Positions 5,429 to 13,112 are shown, counted from the stretch's first letter. The stretch is 13,259 nucleotides of DNA from Acidobacteriota bacterium (GCA_021779795.1 JAJXZZ010000029.1:1-13259), one strand, 5' to 3'. Notes: generated by a model from the letters alone, not told the origin. Numbers and translations: made by a program.

Positions 5429-7213
5429 ATGCCGACAATTGACCCGCTTCCTCCTCCCATCCCGGCCGGGGACCGCCTCGATTCCTGGAAAGACATCGCT
5501 GCGTACCTGAAGCGCAGCGTGAGCACCGTCCAGCGGTGGGAGCAGGAGGAGGCGCTGCCGGTGCGCCGGCACCAGCACGGCCAACTGGGCTCGATTTACG
5601 CGTCGCGCGCCGAACTGGACGCGTGGTGGGAGGCGAGGCGCCCCGCTCTCCACCACCACGATGACGACGAAGCCGAAGTGGCGGAGGAACCCGCACCCGC
5701 GCCGTCCCCGGCACCGGCTGGCCGCCGACGGGGCCGGCGGTTGACGATCCTTGCGCTCGTCGTCGTCGGCGGGATGATTGCAGCCGGGCACCTGTACTTC
5801 TTACGCCACGCGCGCGCCTTGACGCCGCTCCGGATCACGTCACTGGCAGTGCTGCCGCTGGCCAATCTGACCGGCGACCCCGGCCAGGAGTACTTCGCCG
5901 ACGGGATGACGGACGCCTTGATTACCGAGCTGTCGAGAATCAGCGCGCTGCGGGTCAGCTCCCGGACGTCGGTGATGCAGTACAAGGCGGCCCGGAGCGG
6001 GCTGCCGCAGGTGGCCAGGCAGCTCGGCGTGGACGCCGTGGTCGAAGGTTCCGTGCTGCGAGCGGGCGACCGCGTGCGCATCACCGCCACGCTCATCGCG
6101 GCGTCCAGCGACAAGCACCTCTGGGCGGAGACGTACGACCGGGATGCGCGGGACGTGCTCACGCTGCAGAAGGAAGTGGCGCGCGCCGTGGCCGACCAGG
6201 TGAACGCCAAGCTGACGCCAAGGGAGGCCACGCATCTGGCCACGGCTCGTCCCATCAACCCTGCCGTCTACGAGGAGTACCTCCAGGGCCGCTTCTACTG
6301 GAACAAGAGAAGCGGCGCGGACGTCTCCAAGGCCATCCTGTACTTTCAGCGCGCGGTCGAGATCGACCCGGGGTACGCGCTCGGCTACGCGGGGCTCGCC
6401 GATGCGTTCCAGTTGCTCCCGGAATACGGCGGCATGCGTCCGCGGGACGCGTTTCCAAAGGCCAAGGCCGCAGCCGAGAAGGCCATCGCGATCGACGGGA
6501 CGCTCGCCGAGGGCCATTGCTCTCTCGCCTACATCAAGGCGTTGTACGACCACGATTGGGTGGGCGCCGAGCAGGAATTCCGGCGGGCGATCGATCTCGA
6601 CCCCCGGTCGGCGATGGCCCATCACTGGTACGGCTGGATGCTGCTCAGGTTGGGACGATTCGACCAGGCGAAGAGTGAACTCGAACGGGCGCGAGCGCTG
6701 GACCCGCTCTCGTTGCCAATCAAGACGAGCCTGGGAACGTTGCTGCTGCTCACCCGTCACTACGACGAAGCCATCGCGCAGTACCGCGAAGTCCTGGAGA
6801 TGGACCCGGACTTCGTGCAGGCGCACGATTACCTCGGGAACGCGTATCTGCTGAGCGGCATGCCCGACCGCGCCATCGCGGAGTTCCAGGAGGCCGAAGC
6901 CGCGTCGGGCGGCATGACCAGGTCGGCCGCGGGGCTGGGCCGGGCCTATGCGGCCGCCGGCAAGCGGGATCAGGCGCGGATGGTTCTGGCGCAGTTGACC
7001 GCCCAGTCACGGCGAGAGTACGTCTCGTGGTACGAGCTGGCCCTGCTTTACACGGCTCTCGGGGAGAAGGACCAGGCGTTTTCAAGCCTGGATCGGTCGT
7101 GCGAAGAGCGCGACACCAGGCTGTCCGAGCTGAAAGTGGGCCCGCAGGTGGACCCACTGCGCGCCGACCCGCGCTTCCAGGTTCTCCTGCGGCGCACCAA
7201 CCTCCTGCGATAA
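5429..7213 (+). CDS. HTH - membrane anchor - TolB-like - TPR regulatory protein
   Basis: The 594-residue protein has four parts. Residues 16-68 are a MerR/excisionase-type helix-turn-helix ('DSWKDIAAYLKRSVSTVQRW', then 'YASRAELDAWW'). Residues 72-104 form a His/Asp, Ala/Pro and Arg linker. Residues 105-123 are a single membrane helix. Residues 135-262 are a TolB/FlgO-like domain ('LAVLPLANLTGDPGQEYFAD', 'LGVDAVVEGSVLR'). Residues 278-590 hold about eight TPR-like repeats ('AILYFQRAVEIDPGYALGYA', 'AIAQYREVLEMDPDFVQAHD'). This architecture is common in Acidobacteriota. I infer a membrane-bound regulator with the DNA-binding end inside and the TPR end outside, but its targets are unknown. ATG 5429 is the only start after the in-frame stop at 5405-5407, and it lacks its own Shine-Dalgarno. 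Confidence 0.88.
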   Translation: MPTIDPLPPPIPAGDRLDSWKDIAAYLKRSVSTVQRWEQEEALPVRRHQHGQLGSIYASRAELDAWWEARRPALHHHDDDEAEVAEEPAPAPSPAPAGRRRGRRLTILALVVVGGMIAAGHLYFLRHARALTPLRITSLAVLPLANLTGDPGQEYFADGMTDALITELSRISALRVSSRTSVMQYKAARSGLPQVARQLGVDAVVEGSVLRAGDRVRITATLIAASSDKHLWAETYDRDARDVLTLQKEVARAVADQVNAKLTPREATHLATARPINPAVYEEYLQGRFYWNKRSGADVSKAILYFQRAVEIDPGYALGYAGLADAFQLLPEYGGMRPRDAFPKAKAAAEKAIAIDGTLAEGHCSLAYIKALYDHDWVGAEQEFRRAIDLDPRSAMAHHWYGWMLLRLGRFDQAKSELERARALDPLSLPIKTSLGTLLLLTRHYDEAIAQYREVLEMDPDFVQAHDYLGNAYLLSGMPDRAIAEFQEAEAASGGMTRSAAGLGRAYAAAGKRDQARMVLAQLTAQSRREYVSWYELALLYTALGEKDQAFSSLDRSCEERDTRLSELKVGPQVDPLRADPRFQVLLRRTNLLR

Positions 7214-7238
7214 GGTCGCTCCGCCTTCGTTCCGGACC

Positions 7239-7259
7239 CGCGGCATTCAGCGCGCCGCG
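7239..7259 (+). terminator. Candidate terminator hairpin after the HTH-TolB-TPR gene
   Basis: CGCGGC (7239-7244) pairs with GCCGCG (7254-7259) around a 9-base loop and is followed by TTATT. It begins 26 bases after the stop at 7213. The stem is short and the T-run poor. Confidence 0.35.
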
Positions 7260-7276
7260 TTATTGACGCGTCAGCG

Positions 7277-7530
7277 TCATGCTGAACTGAATTCCCCCGA
7301 CATGCCGGTCGGCCTGGGCGCGAGCACGTCGCGGCACAGGGCGATGGCGTCCGCGTACCGTCCGAGTCTGAAGAGCGTGTCGGTGACCGCGTACTCTGTG
7401 AACGCCACGTCGGGATGGGCCTCGCCGAGCCACCGCCGGCGGCCCGTCAGCGCCCGCTCGTCGCACTACCGGTCGAGCGGCGCGCCCTCCACGCATTCCA
7501 TCTGGAAGAACGGCAGCCTCCAGGCGGCGA
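7277..7530 (-). pseudogene. Remnant of a Ser/Thr protein kinase with C-terminal TPRs
   Basis: One minus-strand frame reads through two recognisable pieces. 'LPFFQMECVEGAPLDR' resembles the hinge segment of bacterial Ser/Thr kinases (usual form LPYFVMEYVEGEPIDRYCD), followed by a stop codon at 7468-7466 and 'CDERALT'. The stop TAG sits where the family has tyrosine, so a single TAC-to-TAG change explains it. The frame then continues as 'RRRWLGEAHPDVAFTEYA' and 'LFRLGRYADAIALCRDVLA', typical of the TPR_10/12 repeats at the C-terminus of such kinases. Everything between kinase hinge and TPR (well over a kilobase in intact genes) is missing, with the join near ERALT. Third positions remain almost all G or C. 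No start or full domain survives, so it is not functional as read. Its limits are approximate. Confidence 0.6.
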
Positions 7531-7549
7531 GACCGTCACGCGGGGCACG

Positions 7550-7612
7550 GGCGCCAGGCGCAGGGCGCCAGACGCAGGATGCGGGACGTGAGACGGAAGA
7601 CGCAGGACGATG
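7550..7612. repeat. Degenerate heptamer tandem array (9 units)
   Basis: Nine consecutive 7-base units without a phase break have consensus G[AG][CT]GCAG. GACGCAG occurs twice exactly (7571-7577 and 7599-7605) and GGCGCCA twice (7550-7556 and 7564-7570). The array ends three bases before the DUF2339 stop codon (minus strand) and is the longest of the period-7 arrays here. Confidence 0.75.
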
Positions 7613-7615
7613 TCG

Positions 7616-9361
7616 TCACGTCGTCGAGCCCGTCGTCCGTCTGACCCACCGCGGCGCGACGATGAGCGCCGCGCCGTAGACGGCCAGCGAGAAGACCAGC
7701 GTCGCCGGTCGTCCCTGCGGGAAGTCCTCGACGAGCAGTTTGAGCCCGCCCACGACGAGGACGACGTACGTCAGCCAGCGCCCCTCGGGGAACAGGCCCC
7801 GCCCGCCGAGGAACGCCAGCAGCAGCACGGCCGCCGCGCACACGACCGATCGGATTGCGGCCGTGACCGCCGGGTCGGCGGTGCCTCCCGCCTGGCCCGC
7901 CAGCAGCGGCGCCGAGTAGGTGATGACGGCCGCCCCCACGCCGGCGAGCAGCAGGAGGACGACGACGACCTTCGGAATCCGCAGGGGGCTCGAGGCGGCC
8001 GCCCCGCGGGTCGTCACCGGGATCACCGCGCACACCGCCGCCGAAGCGAGCACGGCCCAGGCGGCGAGGGGCATGCCCGCCCAGACGTGTTCGCCCGACG
8101 CCGTGAAGCCGCTGGTGATGACGTCGAGCAGTCCAGACGAGACGGCTGCGGCCGCCAGGTAGACGGCGGCGTGCGAGCCGATGGCGATCGCCGAGTACCG
8201 GTAGCCGAGCGCCGCGGCGATGATGGCCAGGCCAGCCCAGGCCAGCGCCTGCGCGCTGGCGCCGGTCGTCAGGCCGACGCCCGCGATCGTGAACACGACG
8301 GCCAGCGACGTGTAGAAGGTGAAGTTCTTCCAGCGTCCCTCGCGCCAGTTGACGAACGCGAACGCCACGCCGTAGCTGCCGGCCCCGAAGACCAGGCTCG
8401 CCAGGCCGAGCGGCGTCGCGCCCGATCCGGTGGACTGCATCACGTAGACCGCCCCGCCGAACGCCACGCCGAGCAGGGCGACCGTCTGCACGACCTCGAA
8501 GGGGACGACGTCGCGTGATCGCCACAGCGTCCGGGCGGCGATGCTGACCAGGTAGCCCGCGAACATCGTCAACTGGAGGGCCATCACCGCGCCCGGCGAG
8601 CCCTTGTGCCAGGCGCCGACGACCGATCCGATCATCAGGAGCACGCTGGCGTCGGCCACGAAGGCCACCGGCCAGCGGATCCAGATCCAGTCGCGCGAAT
8701 AGCCGAGCCACAGCGTGCAGACGCCGAGAAACGCGAGATAGAAGCCGAACGCCGGCTCGGGACCCATCGCCGCGAACGACAGCAGCGCGGCCAGCAGGCC
8801 GGCCAGGCTGATGATCCAGGCCAGCGACTGGATCCGCCGGACCGCCGCGACCAGGAAGGCGAGCGCCGTCACGGCCGCCATGGCGGCGGCCGATTCCGCA
8901 GGCGAGAGCAGCTTCACCCTGACGGTGGCCTCCCAGAGGATCGGGAAGGCGATGAACGCGGCGGCCACGCCGTAGAAGGGGGCCACGAGCCTGCGCTTCC
9001 CGTCCAGGCGATAGGCGAGGCCCAGCCAGAGCACCGCGTACAGGATGCCCAGCACCGTGCCCCCCACGCGCGGCAGGGTGCCGGCGTCGGTCAGCGCCCG
9101 GAGCAGGTAGGCGCCGCCCAGGACGAGGCACGTCCGCCCGATGAGCGACAGGACGGTGACCACCGTGACGTCCGACCGTGGGATGCGGACTTCGACGCCG
9201 ACGACCGCCGGCGTCGCGCCGTCGCCCTCCTGCCCGGGCTCGGCATGCTGGCGGGCCGCGGCCGGCGACGACTCCAGGGCGGTCAACCGCCGCTCGAGGG
9301 CCGTGACGATGCCCGACAGGTCGCGCACTTGCCGCTCGAGGGCCGCAAGACGGTCGTCCAT
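7616..9361 (-). CDS. DUF2339 family polytopic membrane protein
   Basis: The 581-residue protein starts MDDRLAALERQVRDL, a short coiled coil (about 1-32), followed by a polar linker and then continuous hydrophobic helices to the C-terminus, roughly 16-20 membrane segments. This layout, with motifs such as 'VLSLIGRTCLVLGGAYLLRAL' broken by short loops, 'LPRVGGTVLGILYAVLWLGL' and a C-terminal 'KLLVEDFP' segment, is that of DUF2339, whose function is unknown. The start is chosen at 9361 because minus-strand GGAGGT lies just upstream (9370-9365). A 14-codon upstream extension to 9403 in the same frame has no coding character. It lies 129 bases downstream of the SulP stop on the same strand, and the two may share a transcript. 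The C-terminus ends in a basic-polar RRTTGSTT tail. Confidence 0.85.
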   Translation of the reverse strand: MDDRLAALERQVRDLSGIVTALERRLTALESSPAAARQHAEPGQEGDGATPAVVGVEVRIPRSDVTVVTVLSLIGRTCLVLGGAYLLRALTDAGTLPRVGGTVLGILYAVLWLGLAYRLDGKRRLVAPFYGVAAAFIAFPILWEATVRVKLLSPAESAAAMAAVTALAFLVAAVRRIQSLAWIISLAGLLAALLSFAAMGPEPAFGFYLAFLGVCTLWLGYSRDWIWIRWPVAFVADASVLLMIGSVVGAWHKGSPGAVMALQLTMFAGYLVSIAARTLWRSRDVVPFEVVQTVALLGVAFGGAVYVMQSTGSGATPLGLASLVFGAGSYGVAFAFVNWREGRWKNFTFYTSLAVVFTIAGVGLTTGASAQALAWAGLAIIAAALGYRYSAIAIGSHAAVYLAAAAVSSGLLDVITSGFTASGEHVWAGMPLAAWAVLASAAVCAVIPVTTRGAAASSPLRIPKVVVVLLLLAGVGAAVITYSAPLLAGQAGGTADPAVTAAIRSVVCAAAVLLLAFLGGRGLFPEGRWLTYVVLVVGGLKLLVEDFPQGRPATLVFSLAVYGAALIVAPRWVRRTTGSTT

Positions 9362-9464
9362 CGAACCTCCGGTTGAGCTTGTTGGCGAGGGTGCCAGGCG
9401 CATTTCACCCCAAGAGCACCCTTCGAGGCAACTGCTTCAAGACGGAGCCGTGGCTGTCCGTGCC

Positions 9465-9634
9465 TCAGCCCCTCCGGGCGTCGGCGCCGCTCATGAAGAG
9501 TTCGACGCGCTCCCCGATGGCCCGGGCGGCGTCGAGTGTGCCCGGTGCCCGGTCGCCGCGCCGCGCGACGATGACGAAGGAGAAGTCGTAGCGGGCTTCG
9601 AGGCGTTCGACAGGGGTGACACCGCGGCTGGAGT
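9465..9634 (-). other. Coding-like segment in another frame over the SulP 3' end
   Basis: In a frame shifted by one base relative to SulP, the minus strand reads 'TPVERLEARYDFSFVIVARR', then 'APGTLDAARAIGERVELF', ending at a stop at 9467-9465. Nearly all codons in this stretch end in C or G, mostly C, and the composition is protein-like. The SulP frame over the same bases gives a Ser/Thr/Pro/Ala-rich string with several T- and A-ending codons. No plausible start codon or Shine-Dalgarno opens this frame locally. I read it as the true C-terminus of SulP displaced by an indel or frameshift near 9620-9640, rather than as a separate gene. I do not recognise the segment. Confidence 0.45.
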
Positions 9635-11275
9635 GGTCGCGCGGAAGGCATTGAGCACATCGTGGAGCCGGTTGAAGACACACGACGCCGGAATGCACTC
9701 CGCCAGATGATGCCGGCGAAAATCCCCCAGGGTATCCGGGGACATTCTCGCGAACCCCAGCGTCACGCCACTCTTGCTCAACTCGTCGTTGAGCCGCGCG
9801 ATGACGCGCGATGCGGAGTAGTCGATGTTGGTGATGGCCTCGGCATCCACGACGATCCATCGAACCGCAGACGGGCGCGGGCTCGCCAGGCGGAGCAACT
9901 CCTCGGCAAAGCGGTTGGCGTTGGCGTAGAACAGCGAGGCGCCGAAGCGATAGAGCACCAGGCCAGGCTCGGTGACCACGCCGGAGGCCACGGCAGCGAC
10001 CTTCCAGGCATTGCCATCATCGAGCTGGATGACGCCCGTATGCGGCCGGTAGCTGTGCCGCACGATGCGCACGAGTGAAAGGGCCATGGCGAGCAGGATG
10101 CCCGCCTCCACGCCGACCGCGACGACGGTGACGGCCGTGACGAGCGCGACGGCGAACTCGCCGGGGCTCTCCCGCCGCATGGCCAGCAGTCCGCGCACGT
10201 CCACCAGATGAATCGCGACGAGCAGCACGAGCGCGGCGAGCACGCACTGGGGCAGATACTGCAGCGGACGCGTGAGAAACAGCGACACGCACGCGACGAC
10301 GGCCGCCGTGGCCAGTTGCGCCTTCTGGCTTTCGCCGCCGGCTGTCTCCACCATCGTGGTCTGGGTGGGGCTGCCGTTGACGACAAAGCTGCCTGTCGCC
10401 GCGGCTGCGATGTTGGCGGCGGCCAGTCCGACCAGGTCGCGGTTCTCGTCCAGCCTCTGGCCGTGGCGCAGGGCGTAGACGCGCGCCGTGGCCGCGCTCT
10501 GCGTGACGACCATGATGGCGCAGGCGCCAGCCACCGGGACCAGCGCGAGCATCTGCGGCCAGGACGGAAGCTGCAGGTTCGCGCGCGGCAGCCCGCTGGC
10601 GATGGGGCCGATGGTCGGAATGCCCATCGCAGAGAAATGCCAGAGCGCGCTCGCCGCCGTCGCGCCGACCACGGCGACCAGAGGCCCGGGTGCTTTCGGC
10701 GCCAGATACCGCAGCCCGAGGACCAGGCTCAGAACCGATCCGGAGACGAGCAGCACCTGAAGATGGAGCGCCGGCAGTTTGTGCAGGATTTCGACCAGTT
10801 GTCCGACAGTCTGCCGCGACTCGATCGTGAGGCCCAGCGATTCGCCGAGCACGGCGATGCCCACCTGGAAGCCGACCCCCGTCAGAAAGCCAACCAGCAC
10901 CGTCTGTGACAGGAAATCGGCGATGAATCCCAGGCGGAGGAGCCGGCCCAGCAGGAGAAACGCGCCGGTCAGCAGCGCCACGTAGCCGGCCAGCGTGACC
11001 CAGGCCGGGCTGGCCACGGGTGCCATGCCCGCGAGGCCGCCCGCCAGAATGGCGGCCGTCGCCGAGTCGGCGGCCACCACCAGGAAGCGCGACGACCCGA
11101 AGAGCGAGAACACCGCCAGGGGAGCCAGCAGGGTGTAGAGCCCGGTCACCACGGGCATGCCCGCGATCCGGGTGTAGCCCAGGACCTGCGGGATGTTCAT
11201 CGCGGCGAGGGTAATCCCGGCGCGGGCGTCGCGCAGGACGTCCTTTCGCCGGAATGGTCGAAGGCTCTCGAGCAT
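9491..11275 (-). CDS. SulP family anion transporter with STAS domain
   Basis: The 594-residue product is an inner-membrane SLC26/SulP carrier, a family moving sulfate, bicarbonate or other anions by proton or sodium coupling; the substrate cannot be read here. The signature lies at residues 43-75 ('VTGLYTLLAPLAVFSLFGSS' then 'VVAADSATAA'). Hydrophobic helices follow to about residue 405, including 'GSFVVNGSPTQTTMVETAGG' (295-314). A cytoplasmic STAS domain occupies about 420-546, with 'VVDAEAITNIDYSASR' (475-490). From about residue 548 the read frame becomes low-complexity and probably out of frame (see 9465-9634). The ATG at 11275 has only a weak GAGAG upstream. DUF2339 follows on the same strand. 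The gene diverges from the stress-protein gene across a 529-base spacer. Confidence 0.9.
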   Translation of the reverse strand: MLESLRPFRRKDVLRDARAGITLAAMNIPQVLGYTRIAGMPVVTGLYTLLAPLAVFSLFGSSRFLVVAADSATAAILAGGLAGMAPVASPAWVTLAGYVALLTGAFLLLGRLLRLGFIADFLSQTVLVGFLTGVGFQVGIAVLGESLGLTIESRQTVGQLVEILHKLPALHLQVLLVSGSVLSLVLGLRYLAPKAPGPLVAVVGATAASALWHFSAMGIPTIGPIASGLPRANLQLPSWPQMLALVPVAGACAIMVVTQSAATARVYALRHGQRLDENRDLVGLAAANIAAAATGSFVVNGSPTQTTMVETAGGESQKAQLATAAVVACVSLFLTRPLQYLPQCVLAALVLLVAIHLVDVRGLLAMRRESPGEFAVALVTAVTVVAVGVEAGILLAMALSLVRIVRHSYRPHTGVIQLDDGNAWKVAAVASGVVTEPGLVLYRFGASLFYANANRFAEELLRLASPRPSAVRWIVVDAEAITNIDYSASRVIARLNDELSKSGVTLGFARMSPDTLGDFRRHHLAECIPASCVFNRLHDVLNAFRATTPAAVSPLSNASKPATTSPSSSSRGAATGHRAHSTPPGPSGSASNSS

Positions 11276-11374
11276 CGCTCTCGGTTCCGGACGACCGCGC
11301 AGCCCGCGTAGAGGCTCGGATTCTCGCGAAACTGGGCGAGCGGCTGGCGGCTGCCCGCACCACTGATGCGAGTG

Positions 11375-11382
11375 ATTCTATA
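11375..11382 (-). promoter_or_regulatory. Candidate -10 region for SulP
   Basis: Minus-strand TATAGAAT lies about 100 bases upstream of the SulP ATG and is the only clear AT-rich promoter-like octamer in the spacer. A TTGACG occurs just upstream (about 11398-11393), but only 10-12 bases away, too close for a standard -35. Confidence 0.25.
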
Positions 11383-11662
11383 GGATGCACGGCGTCAATG
11401 GGTGAGCAGCCCGAGGGCGCGACAGGATGGGCCGTGTCGAGGGGGTCGAGCCTGGCCCCGGGCCTGGTCGGGAGAGGTCCCGGTTCCCATCCTCTGAGCC
11501 GGCCGGCGTCATGTTCACCGCCCGGGGCTCGCTCGTCGCCGGACCCGGCTGATGCGCCCTGTTGTCCACCGCGCCCAATCGTGAGTGTCACTTCACGGGT
11601 TCGGTCCGTTGCGGGGTGAACCGGCATCCGGAAACCTGACCCACGTGTGCTCTTCTGAACAG

Positions 11663-11682
11663 ACGGGTCACCCGTGACCCGT
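11663..11682. promoter_or_regulatory. Perfect 9+9 palindrome, candidate operator
   Basis: ACGGGTCAC and GTGACCCGT flank a CC centre. It lies about 120 bases before the stress-protein start, inside the 529-base spacer (11276-11804) divergent from SulP. No T-run follows, so an operator is likelier than a terminator. The rest of that spacer shows no credible gene. Confidence 0.45.
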
Positions 11683-11804
11683 TATCGTCGGGAAGAGGCT
11701 GCCCCCCGCAAGCGTGCATCGACGGCCATCTGGAGTCCACGGATAGGGACCCCATAGCAAAGGACAGCGTCACCGCCCAGAGGCAGAGAAGAGGAGAACA
11801 CGTC

Positions 11805-12353
11805 ATGTCGCAGGTCAACTCGGTTGTCGCCATTTACGAAACCCACTCCCAAGCAGAAGAAGCGGTGAAGGAGCTGCAAAGGTCCGGGTTTGACATGAAG
11901 AAGATGTCCATCGCCGGCAGGGACTATCACACCGACGAGCAGGTGGTGGGGTACTACAACACCGGCGACCGCATGAAGCACTGGGGAAAGCTTGGCGCCT
12001 TCTGGGGTGGCATTTGGGGGATGTTGTTCGGAGCGGCCTTCTTCGCCATTCCAGGCATCGGCCCGGTCTTGGTAGCCGGCCCTCTCGTCGCGTGGATTGT
12101 CGCCGCGCTCGAGGGCGCCGTCGTGGTCGGCGGAGTGAGCGCGCTCGGCGCGGGACTCTACAGCATCGGCATTCCCAAGGACAGCGTCGTGAAATACGAG
12201 GTGGCGCTCAAGTCCGACCACTTCCTCCTCCTGGCCCACGGCACGGCGGACGAGGTGGCCAAGGCGAAAGAGATTATCGAGACGACCCGTCCGGTGGACG
12301 TCGCGCTGCACGCGGCCGAACGCGGAGAACACGTTGGGGCGGGTGCACGATGA
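11805..12353 (+). CDS. General stress protein of the YflT/GSP17M type, membrane-anchored
   Basis: The 182-residue protein opens with 'VVAIYETHSQAEEAVKELQR' and 'SGFDMKKMSIAGRDY', the usual start of the YflT/GSP17M domain seen in general stress proteins (about 5-45). A glycine-rich hydrophobic block follows (63-120, 'LGAFWGGIWGMLFGAAFF' and 'GGVSALGAGLYS'), probably two helices with a PGIGP turn. 'YEVALKSDHFLLLAHG' (131-146) then precedes a last helix ending in ETTRPVDV. Related proteins are annotated as DUF1269 or stress proteins without a defined mechanism. The start is supported by GAGGAG (11791-11796), eight bases before ATG. The DUF4136 gene follows 64 bases downstream on the same strand. 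A role in envelope or oxidative stress is inference from the family name only. Confidence 0.82.
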   Translation: MSQVNSVVAIYETHSQAEEAVKELQRSGFDMKKMSIAGRDYHTDEQVVGYYNTGDRMKHWGKLGAFWGGIWGMLFGAAFFAIPGIGPVLVAGPLVAWIVAALEGAVVVGGVSALGAGLYSIGIPKDSVVKYEVALKSDHFLLLAHGTADEVAKAKEIIETTRPVDVALHAAERGEHVGAGAR

Positions 12354-12417
12354 TCCTGCGTGAAGCTCTCGGCACCGAGATTCTGCCTCAGCCGTGAATG
12401 CAGGTAAAGGAGGCGTC

Positions 12418-12993
12418 ATGCGGAAGCTCTCACTTGTGGTCTCGGCGTTGTTTCTGACTCTTTCAGCGGCGGTCGCGCTTGGGCAGACGGTGAGGGTCAA
12501 TTGGCACGTCCATGCCCCGTTCGGGGACTACCACACTTATGCATGGGCGGACGCCAAGGACAAAGGGCCTGCCTTCTACACCCAGTGGGTTCGCCACGAC
12601 GTCGACGGCGAAATGACCTCGAAGGGACTTCGCCAGGTGGCGGCCAACCAACATCCCGATCTGTACGTTTACTATCACATGGTCACACAGGATTACATCG
12701 GCACACGGACGACCTACGGCGGCTTTGGTTGGGGAGATGACGAGTGGGGCTCCTGGGGCGGGGATGACGACATGGGAGACATGGGCATGGGGCAGGGCAT
12801 GCCCCGAACCCGGGCTGTCCCTCGCATGATGGGCATTCTCACCGTCGACCTGATCGATGTCAGCCACAAACAGCTGGTGTGGCGAGGCCAGGCGACAACC
12901 GACGTGGTCTCGACCACTCAAAAGGGCGATGAGCAACAGGTCCACAAGTCGATCGAGAAGATGTTCACACAGTTTCCGCCCAAGAAACAGTAG
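12418..12993 (+). CDS. Secreted DUF4136 protein
   Basis: The 191-residue precursor has a signal peptide (1-22, cleavage near ALG-Q). No lipobox cysteine is present, unlike many DUF4136 lipoproteins. Family features are 'FGDYHTYAWAD' (35-45), an 'EMTSKGLRQV' helix where the mature N-terminal strand ends, 'HPDLYVYYHM' (79-88), and near the C-terminus 'LTVDLIDVSHKQLVWRGQA' (141-159) followed by a helix ending KMFTQFPPK. The family is thought to be periplasmic or outer-membrane associated; function is unknown. An unusual Gly/Asp/Trp/Met-rich insert fills 101-129. The start at 12418 is set by a strong AAAGGAGG (12406-12413). An earlier in-frame start at 12394 lies before that site. It probably forms a transcription unit with the stress-protein gene. 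Confidence 0.85.
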   Translation: MRKLSLVVSALFLTLSAAVALGQTVRVNWHVHAPFGDYHTYAWADAKDKGPAFYTQWVRHDVDGEMTSKGLRQVAANQHPDLYVYYHMVTQDYIGTRTTYGGFGWGDDEWGSWGGDDDMGDMGMGQGMPRTRAVPRMMGILTVDLIDVSHKQLVWRGQATTDVVSTTQKGDEQQVHKSIEKMFTQFPPKKQ

Positions 12994-13016
12994 CCGTCGG
13001 CGTGGTGCGCATGATG

Positions 13017-13036
13017 GGCGTCGTCTGATCGACGCC
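13017..13036 (+). terminator. Candidate terminator hairpin after DUF4136
   Basis: A perfect 7-bp stem GGCGTCG/CGACGCC around the loop TCTGAT begins 23 bases after the DUF4136 stop codon. It lacks a T-run, so termination is inferred from position. Confidence 0.4.
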
Positions 13037-13073
13037 TGGCCGAAGCTGAACAACCGGGTCCGCCAGAGAGCCG

Positions 13074-13112
13074 GCGCGGGCTCGGCCTGCGCGGGCTCGG
13101 TCTGCGCGGCCT
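13074..13112. repeat. 15-bp tandem repeat (about 2.6 units)
   Basis: GCGCGGGCTCGG[CT]CT occurs twice head to tail (13074-13088 and 13089-13103) and a third copy starts at 13104. The 266-base stretch from 12994 to the window end has no credible gene. Confidence 0.55.

Noticed and set aside
7260..7301. Minus-strand peptide GGIQFSMTLTRQ ending at a stop, resembling the C-terminal strand of an outer-membrane barrel
   Set aside because: Only about a dozen residues fit, with no supporting upstream sequence in that frame. Too short to call.
8606..9376. A 256-codon plus-strand open frame opposite DUF2339
   Set aside because: The Arg/Gln/Glu-rich translation lacks domain features, while the opposite strand encodes continuous membrane helices.
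11254..11619. A 121-codon plus-strand frame in the SulP / stress-protein spacer
   Set aside because: Low-complexity Ser/Pro/Ala-rich translation, no ribosome-binding site, and it overlaps the SulP start.
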